From Gammaproteobacteria bacterium (GTDB taxonomy: Bacteria; Pseudomonadota; Gammaproteobacteria; Xanthomonadales; SZUA-36), in contig JAUIBE010000002.1 of NCBI GenBank assembly GCA_030428105.1, positions 1 through 64,000 on the forward strand: 64,000 bases of DNA, in the 5' to 3' direction. The translations under genes and the position numbers were made by a program. Positions 58,820-64,000 of the stretch are shown here, piece after piece (positions within the stretch are counted from its first letter, which is position 1; each line of letters opens with the position of its first letter). The notes below the pieces were generated by a model. That model ran no database searches, had not been told where the DNA came from, and worked only from the letters and a program-made list of their open reading frames with translations.

Positions 58820-60025
58820 TTGACTGACGCTTTTATCTGCGACGCCGTTCGCACTCCCATCGGCCGCTACGGCGGCGCGCTATCAACGGTTCGTGCCGAT
58901 GACCTGGGCGCTGTGCCCATGCGCACCCTGGTGGAACGACGCGGCGGCGTCGACTGGACTGAACTGGACGATGTCTACTACGGCTGCGCCAACCAGGCGG
59001 GCGAAGACAACCGCAACGTGGCCCGCATGAGCAGCCTGCTGGCAGGCCTGCCGGAAGCGCCCGGCGCAGTCACCGTCAACCGGCTATGCGGCTCGGGCAT
59101 GGAAGCAGTTGGCCAGGCGGCTCGCGCCATTCGCTGCGGCGAGGGCAACCTCATCATCGCCGGCGGTGTGGAATCGATGAGCCGCGCGCCGTTTGTCACG
59201 GCAAAGGCCACCTCGGCCTTCAGCCGCAAAATGGAAACCTACGACACCACCATGGGCTGGCGTTTTATCAACCGCGCCCTGCATGCCCAGTACGGCACCG
59301 ATTCCATGCCGGAAACCGCGGAAAACGTGGCCGATGATTTCGAAATCTCGCGTGAAGACCAGGACGCCTTCGCCCTGCGCAGCCAACAGCGCGCGGGTGC
59401 GGCGATGGAGGCGGGGCGTTTCAACGACGAGATCGTCCCTGTGAGCGTGCCGCGCCGCAAGCAGGACCCGCTGGTGGTTGATAGCGACGAACATCCGCGG
59501 CCCGATTCCACCCTCGAAGGGCTGGCAAAACTGCCGACACCTTTCAAGGAGAACGGCACGGTCACCGCCGGCAACGCCTCCGGAATCAACGACGGTGCGG
59601 CGGCCCTGCTGCTGGCCTCGGAGGATGCTGCCAAGCGCCACGCGCTGGAACCCCGTGCCCGCGTGGTGGCCATGGCGACAGCCGGCGTTGCGCCGCGAAT
59701 CATGGGCATCGGCCCGGTGCCCGCCAGCCAAAAAGCCCTCAAGCTGGCCGGCCTGGAAATGGGCGATATGGACGTCATCGAGTTGAACGAGGCCTTCGCC
59801 GCCCAATCACTGGCCTGCATGCGCCAACTCGGCCTGGCGGACGATGCCGAGCACGTGAACCCCAACGGCGGCGCCATCGCCCTGGGTCACCCGCTGGGCA
59901 TGAGCGGGGCACGACTGGTGACAACCGCGGTCTATGAATTACACCGGCGCAACGGGCGCTACGCCCTGTGCACCATGTGCATCGGCGTCGGCCAGGGCAT
60001 CGCCATGATTATCGAACGAGTGTGA
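58820..60025 (+). CDS. paaJ: PaaJ/PcaF: 3-oxoadipyl-CoA thiolase
   Basis: 401 residues from TTG 58820. Thiolase signature residues: [11 protein letters not shown] (nucleophilic Cys), [25 protein letters not shown] (His) and TMCIGVGQG (second Cys). [13 protein letters not shown] at the N-terminus is the 3-oxoadipyl-CoA thiolase type shared by PcaF and PaaJ. It cuts 3-oxoadipyl-CoA and 3-oxo-5,6-dehydrosuberyl-CoA to acetyl-CoA and shorter acyl-CoA. The next gene, paaA, starts within a few bases of its stop. Confidence 0.93.
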   Translation: MTDAFICDAVRTPIGRYGGALSTVRADDLGAVPMRTLVERRGGVDWTELDDVYYGCANQAGEDNRNVARMSSLLAGLPEAPGAVTVNRLCGSGMEAVGQAARAIRCGEGNLIIAGGVESMSRAPFVTAKATSAFSRKMETYDTTMGWRFINRALHAQYGTDSMPETAENVADDFEISREDQDAFALRSQQRAGAAMEAGRFNDEIVPVSVPRRKQDPLVVDSDEHPRPDSTLEGLAKLPTPFKENGTVTAGNASGINDGAAALLLASEDAAKRHALEPRARVVAMATAGVAPRIMGIGPVPASQKALKLAGLEMGDMDVIELNEAFAAQSLACMRQLGLADDAEHVNPNGGAIALGHPLGMSGARLVTTAVYELHRRNGRYALCTMCIGVGQGIAMIIERV

Positions 60026-60030
60026 ACACG

Positions 60031-60981
60031 ATGAGCGAATCCAATCAGGAACACCTCCAGGCCACTTTCGACGCACGCGTCGCCGCCGAAAGCCGCATCG
60101 AACCACGCGACTGGATGCCGGACGACTTCCGCAAGAGCGTGCTGCGCCAGATGTCCCAGCACGCCCATTCCGAGGTGATCGGCATGCAGCCGGAAGGCAA
60201 CTGGATTACCCGCGCGCCCACGCTTCACCGCAAGACCATCCTGATGGCCAAGGTGCAGGATGAAGCCGGCCATGGCCTGTACCTGTACAGCGCCGCCGAG
60301 ACCCTGGGCACATCCCGCGACGACATGATTGCCGCGCTCCACGCCGGCAAGGCCAAGTACGCCTCGATCTTCAACTATCCATCGCTGACCTGGGCCGATA
60401 TCGGCGCCATCGGCTGGCTGGTTGATGGCGCGGCCATCGTCAACCAGGTCTCGCTGCAGCGCACCTCGTACGGCCCATACGCCCGCGCCATGGTGCGCAT
60501 CTGCAAGGAAGAGAGCTTCCACCAGCGCCAGGGCTACCAGATCATGATGGTGCTGGCGCGCGGCAGCGAAGAACAGAAAGCCATGGCCCAGGACGCGCTC
60601 AACCGCTGGTGGTGGCCGTCGCTGATGATGTTCGGCCCGCACGATGCCGAATCGGCCCACTCGGCCAAATCGATGCAGTGGAAACTCAAGCGCGAAAGCA
60701 ACGACACCCTGCGCCAGCGCTTCGTGGACCAGACCATTCCCCAGGCCGAATTGATTGGCCTGACCGTCCCTGACCCGGACCTCAAGTGGAACGAGGAGCG
60801 CGGCGCCTACGATTTCGGCGAAATCGACTGGGAAGAATTCATGCAGGTCATTTCCGGCAACGGCCCGTGCAACAAGCAGCGCCTCGATCACCACATCGCC
60901 GCCAAGGAAAACGGCCAGTGGGTGCGCGACGCGATGGCGGCTTACGAAGAAAAACGCCGCGCACGGCGCGAAGCGGCTTAG
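60031..60981 (+). CDS. paaA: PaaA: phenylacetyl-CoA epoxidase catalytic subunit
   Basis: 316 residues from ATG 60031. Ferritin-like diiron fold: [15 protein letters not shown] (Glu), [15 protein letters not shown] (Glu-x-x-His with the Lys of the bridge), and [12 protein letters not shown] (Glu-x-x-x-His). These are the PaaA iron ligands. Together with PaaC and PaaB, PaaD and PaaE it epoxidises the ring of phenylacetyl-CoA, the committed step. Start of the paaABCDE operon, directly after paaJ. Confidence 0.97.
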   Translation: MSESNQEHLQATFDARVAAESRIEPRDWMPDDFRKSVLRQMSQHAHSEVIGMQPEGNWITRAPTLHRKTILMAKVQDEAGHGLYLYSAAETLGTSRDDMIAALHAGKAKYASIFNYPSLTWADIGAIGWLVDGAAIVNQVSLQRTSYGPYARAMVRICKEESFHQRQGYQIMMVLARGSEEQKAMAQDALNRWWWPSLMMFGPHDAESAHSAKSMQWKLKRESNDTLRQRFVDQTIPQAELIGLTVPDPDLKWNEERGAYDFGEIDWEEFMQVISGNGPCNKQRLDHHIAAKENGQWVRDAMAAYEEKRRARREAA

Positions 60982-60992
60982 GGAGACAGCTC

Positions 60993-61280
60993 ATGAGCAA
61001 CCGAGAATTACCCCTGTTCGAAGTGTTTGTGCGCTCCAAGCGTGGCCTCGATCATCGCCACGTGGGTAGCCTGCACGCCGAGGACCACGAGCAAGCGCTG
61101 GAGTATGCGCGTGACGTGTACCTGCGCCGCAGCGAAGGCGTAAGCATCTGGGTGGTGAAGTCGGAAGACGTGGTGGCCTCGCAGGAAGACGATGTCGAGA
61201 CCTTTTACGAGCCGATGGAAGAAAAAACCTATCGCCACGCCATGGAGTACGAACTCCCACCTGAAATCAAGAACATGTGA
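60993..61280 (+). CDS. paaB: PaaB: phenylacetyl-CoA epoxidase subunit B
   Basis: 95 residues from ATG 60993, with GGGAGAC at 60981-60987. LFEVFVRSKRGLDHRHVGSLHA and ALEYARDVYLRRSEGVSIWVV are the highly conserved PaaB sequences. PaaB has no enzyme role of its own and stabilises the PaaAC core. It overlaps the following paaC frame at its stop. Confidence 0.97.
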   Translation: MSNRELPLFEVFVRSKRGLDHRHVGSLHAEDHEQALEYARDVYLRRSEGVSIWVVKSEDVVASQEDDVETFYEPMEEKTYRHAMEYELPPEIKNM

Positions 61281-61285
61281 TTTCG

Positions 61286-62035
61286 ATGAACGACACCTCA
61301 AAATTTGCCCTCGCCCTGGGCGACGATGCCCTCACCATGGGCCAGCGCCTGTCAGAGTGGATCAGCCACGGCCCCTTCCTGGAAGAGGACATTGCGCTGG
61401 CCAACGTGGCGCTGGATTTCATGGGCCGCGCGCGCATGTTCCTCAGCTACGCTGGTGAACTGGAAGGCGAAGGCCGCAGCGAGGACGACCTAGCTTTTCT
61501 TCGCGACACGCGAGAGTTCACCAACTTGCTGATGTTCGAGTTGCCAATCGGCGACTTCGGCCAGACCATCGCGCGCCAGTACCTGGTGGATGCCTTCGAG
61601 GCGCCGTATTTCGAAGCGCTGTGCAACTCAAAGGACGAAACCATCGCGGCCATCGCCGCCAAGGTGGTAAAGGAATGCCGCTACCACCTGCGCCGCAGCC
61701 GCGACTGGGTAATTCGCCTGGGCGACGGCACCGAGGAAAGCCATCAGCGCATGCAGGACGGCATCTACGAAATGTGGCCCTACGTGGCCGAACTGTTCGA
61801 GATGCCGGAGTATGAAACCCGGCTGGCCGAGCAAGGCATCGCAGTTGACCGCGATGTGCTGCGGGCCGGTTGGGAGAAAGAGGTCATGGCAACCCTAGCC
61901 GAAGCTACCCTGAGCGCGCCGCAGGACGGCCACGCCATCCGCGGTGGCCGTGAAGGCGTGCACACCGAGCACCTCGGCTTCCTGCTCTCCGACCTGCAGT
62001 TCATGCAGCGCGCCTACCCGGGCCTGGAGTGGTAA
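61286..62035 (+). CDS. paaC: PaaC: phenylacetyl-CoA epoxidase subunit C
   Basis: 249 residues from ATG 61286 (MNDTSKF); a GTG at 61277 inside the paaB stop region is possible. A ferritin-like helical bundle related to PaaA but without a full iron site: FMGRARMFLSYAGELEG, FELPIGDFGQTIARQYLVD, VVKECRYHLRRSRDWVIRLGDGT (the last is the classic PaaC signature). It forms the structural heterodimer with PaaA. Confidence 0.97.
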   Translation: MNDTSKFALALGDDALTMGQRLSEWISHGPFLEEDIALANVALDFMGRARMFLSYAGELEGEGRSEDDLAFLRDTREFTNLLMFELPIGDFGQTIARQYLVDAFEAPYFEALCNSKDETIAAIAAKVVKECRYHLRRSRDWVIRLGDGTEESHQRMQDGIYEMWPYVAELFEMPEYETRLAEQGIAVDRDVLRAGWEKEVMATLAEATLSAPQDGHAIRGGREGVHTEHLGFLLSDLQFMQRAYPGLEW

Positions 62036-62039
62036 AGCC

Positions 62040-62516
62040 ATGAACGCGGCTGCCGCACTCATTCAGCCACAAGTGCCCGAGCAGGTGCTCACCGCACTGC
62101 AAGGCGTGGTCGACCCGGAAATCCCGGTGCTCACCATCGAAGACCTGGGCATCCTGCGTGATGTGCGCATGGCGGGCGACGAGGTGGTGGTCACCATCAC
62201 CCCCACCTACGTCGGCTGCCCGGCGATGGTGGAGATTCGCGAGAACATCGAGAAGGCGCTTGGCGAAGCCGGCGTCGAAGCCTTTCGCGTTGAGACCAGC
62301 CTGTCACCGGCCTGGACCACCGACTGGATGAGCGAGGCGGGCCGCCGCAAGTTGTTGGAATATGGCATCGCGCCCCCTTCTCCGCGCTCGGTCGCATGCC
62401 CGCAATGCGGCTCTGAAGACACCCGCCTGATCAGCGAATTTGGCTCCACGGCCTGCAAGTCCCTGCACCAGTGCAACGCCTGCCTGGAGCCCTTCGACCA
62501 CTTCAAATGCCACTAG
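62040..62516 (+). CDS. paaD: PaaD: epoxidase assembly factor (DUF59, zinc)
   Basis: 158 residues from ATG 62040, starting five bases after the paaC stop. N-terminal DUF59/MIP18 domain (VVDPEIPVLTIEDLGILRDV, TPTYVGCPAMVEI) and a C-terminal zinc ribbon, ACPQCGSEDT ... CNACLEPFDHFKCH. PaaD is needed for maturation of the epoxidase, probably delivering iron-sulfur clusters to PaaE. Confidence 0.95.
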   Translation: MNAAAALIQPQVPEQVLTALQGVVDPEIPVLTIEDLGILRDVRMAGDEVVVTITPTYVGCPAMVEIRENIEKALGEAGVEAFRVETSLSPAWTTDWMSEAGRRKLLEYGIAPPSPRSVACPQCGSEDTRLISEFGSTACKSLHQCNACLEPFDHFKCH

Positions 62517-62541
62517 GCCAACAACAAGAAACCCGTACTTC

Positions 62542-63633
62542 ATGAGCACCCACTTCCACCCATTGCGCATCAGCAGCATCGCTCCGGCCGATACCGACAA
62601 GGCCGTGGTGATCAATTTCGAGGTTCCCGAAGCGCTGCAGGATAAATTCCGCTTTATCCAGGGCCAGTACCTCACCCTGCGCAAGGAGTTTGAAGGCGAG
62701 GAAGTTCGCCGTTCCTACTCGATCTGCGCCGGTCTGGATGACGACCAGCTACGCGTTGGCGTCAAGCTGGTGGATGGCGGCATTTTCTCCACCTGGGCCA
62801 ACCAGGAACTCAAGGCTGGCGATGTCATTGAAGTGATGCCGCCGCAGGGCAGCTTCTACAGCGATTTAGATCCCGAGCGTGAGCGCTGGTACATGTGCAT
62901 CTGCGCCGGCAGTGGCATTACGCCCATCCTGTCCATCGTCAAAACCGTGCTGGCGCGCGAGCCGAAGAGCCACGTCACCCTGCTCTACGGCAACCAGCGC
63001 AGCAACACCATGATGTTCCGCAATGAGCTGGCCTTCCTGAAGAACCGCTACATGGGCCGGCTGCACTGGATCAACATTTTCAGCCGCGAACCGCAGGAGA
63101 GCGAACTGTTCGACGGCCACCTGGATAACCGCAAGGGCGGCGCGCTGAACCGGCAACTGATCAACATTCGCGAGCACGACGAGTTTTTCCTGTGCGGCCC
63201 CGAGGCAATGATCTCCGAGGTGTCACGCGGCCTTCGCGGAGAGGGCATCGCTGAAGAAAGTATTCACTACGAGCTGTTTGGCTCCTCGGCCGAGGCAGCA
63301 CAGAAAGCGGTGGAAAAACACCACGCCCGCGCGCGCGAGCACAAGGGGCTGGTGGCGGAAGTGAGCGTGATGTACGACGGCCGCGAACACCGCTTCGACC
63401 TCACCGCGGACGGCGAAAACATCCTCGATGCCGGCATCGAAAACGGCGTCGACTTGCCCTTCTCCTGCAAAGGCGGCGTGTGCGCCACCTGCAAAGCGCG
63501 GCTGGTGGAAGGCGAAGTGGATATGGACCGCAACCAGGCGCTGTTACCCGATGAAGTGGAGCGCGGCTTTATCCTTACCTGCCAGGCCCACCCCATCTCG
63601 AAGAAAGTCGTGGTCGATTACGACCAGGTCTAG
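62542..63633 (+). CDS. paaE: PaaE: epoxidase reductase, FAD and plant-type [2Fe-2S]
   Basis: 363 residues from ATG 62542. FAD-binding R-x-Y-S (VRRSYSICAG), NAD-binding GSGITPILSI and YELFGSS, then the C-terminal ferredoxin domain with CKGGVCATCKARL and a later TCQAHP, giving Cys ligands in the C-x4-C-x2-C...C order. It passes electrons from NADPH to the PaaA diiron centre. Last gene of the paaABCDE unit; no clear terminator is seen in the 12 bases before the next, convergent, gene. Confidence 0.96.
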   Translation: MSTHFHPLRISSIAPADTDKAVVINFEVPEALQDKFRFIQGQYLTLRKEFEGEEVRRSYSICAGLDDDQLRVGVKLVDGGIFSTWANQELKAGDVIEVMPPQGSFYSDLDPERERWYMCICAGSGITPILSIVKTVLAREPKSHVTLLYGNQRSNTMMFRNELAFLKNRYMGRLHWINIFSREPQESELFDGHLDNRKGGALNRQLINIREHDEFFLCGPEAMISEVSRGLRGEGIAEESIHYELFGSSAEAAQKAVEKHHARAREHKGLVAEVSVMYDGREHRFDLTADGENILDAGIENGVDLPFSCKGGVCATCKARLVEGEVDMDRNQALLPDEVERGFILTCQAHPISKKVVVDYDQV

Positions 63634-63645
63634 GCTTCGAAACAC

Positions 63646-64000
63646 TCAATCCTGCGGATGAGCTTCAATCCAGGCATCGATCCTGGCCCCCATCGGCGCC
63701 CGGTTGGCCTGGGTCGCAATCTCAACCGCCTGCTCGCGGCTGGCGCCCGCCATCAGGTACTGTTCAATCGCAAACAAACCGGTTGCCCTGCCGCCACTGG
63801 CGCAATGGAGCAAAACCGGCCCGCTTGCGCCCTCGAGGGCTGCGTGCAAGGCCTGGGCATCTTCAGCCGTGATCGATTGCGTCTTCTGCACCGGGATCGA
63901 CACATAGTTCATTCCCAGGGAAGCCACCGCGGCTGACTCGTCAAAACCGTCGAACTCACCCTCGGGTCGCAGGTTGATGATGGTGGTGTAGCCCTTCTCG
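63646..64000 (-). CDS. DSP-type protein phosphatase (DUF442/BLH-like), truncated at window end
   Basis: The frame is open to the edge of the window, so the N-terminus lies outside. The visible ~118 residues include YTTIINLRPEGEFDGFDESAA, MNYVSIPVQKTQSIT and the active-site loop LLHCASGGRATGLF (C-x5-R with Gly-Gly). This DUF442/beta-lactamase-hydrolase-like phosphatase family pairs NLRPEGE with HCASGxR. Its role is unknown; not related to the paa genes by orientation. Confidence 0.7.
   Translation of the reverse strand, partial: EKGYTTIINLRPEGEFDGFDESAAVASLGMNYVSIPVQKTQSITAEDAQALHAALEGASGPVLLHCASGGRATGLFAIEQYLMAGASREQAVEIATQANRAPMGARIDAWIEAHPQD

Overview
This 64 kb window is bacterial chromosome from a GC-rich, Gram-negative heterotroph, most likely a gammaproteobacterium of the Xanthomonadales/Wenzhouxiangella/Woeseia kind. 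That placement is inference from two large TonB-dependent receptors, class C-type serine hydrolases, an RND pump, type IV pilin-like and DGFES-tailed secreted proteins, and GC-rich codon use; no rRNA or other marker gene is present to fix it.

Layout. 1-8.9 kb holds small housekeeping or accessory genes: a truncated SnoaL-like protein, a DUF305 membrane protein, a CopG/Doc toxin-antitoxin pair, secreted proteins, a tRNA-Phe with a clear promoter, an epimerase, a lone pilin-like gene and a DoxX protein. 8.9-19.3 kb reads as a muropeptide/dipeptide-use locus. A four-gene minus-strand operon (serine hydrolase, M19 dipeptidase-like, L-Ala-D/L-Glu epimerase, serine hydrolase) diverges from an AraC regulator, a TonB receptor and a DUF819 permease. 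An exact 14-bp sequence is repeated in inverted orientation on both sides of the regulator. 19.3-29.1 kb holds membrane proteins, a CPBP-like protein, an MFS carrier, a coupled fructosamine-kinase/FAD-oxidase pair, a second TonB receptor and an LMW tyrosine phosphatase.

29.1-40.4 kb is a lower-GC genomic island of defence character. It carries a tyrosine integrase and its small partner, a type III-like restriction-modification pair, a HEPN-motif protein, a coiled-coil/Mrr-type nuclease, and an ABC-ATPase plus TOPRIM (RloA/RloB, AbiL-like) pair. The last pair is preceded by a promoter that predicts a leaderless mRNA and lies between two diverged ~190-bp direct repeats. The right end has a long imperfect hairpin and four 22-23-bp iteron-like repeats. 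The island appears to have entered the 5' end of the phosphatase gene and supplied its first ~12 AT-rich codons.

40.4-48.4 kb is core again: an RND pump and adaptor under a divergent TetR gene with overlapping palindromic operators, a GNAT acetyltransferase, a P1 peptidase and an M20 peptidase. 48.4-64 kb is an aromatic/amino-acid catabolic block: a two-subunit CoA-transferase, a class III aminotransferase, an Lrp regulator, a fused E1 and an E2 of a 2-oxo-acid dehydrogenase, and the phenylacetyl-CoA genes paaZ, paaY, paaG, paaJ and paaABCDE. No paaK ligase is visible, so the dehydrogenase may feed phenylacetyl-CoA into the pathway directly. The last gene, a DSP-type phosphatase, runs off the right edge.
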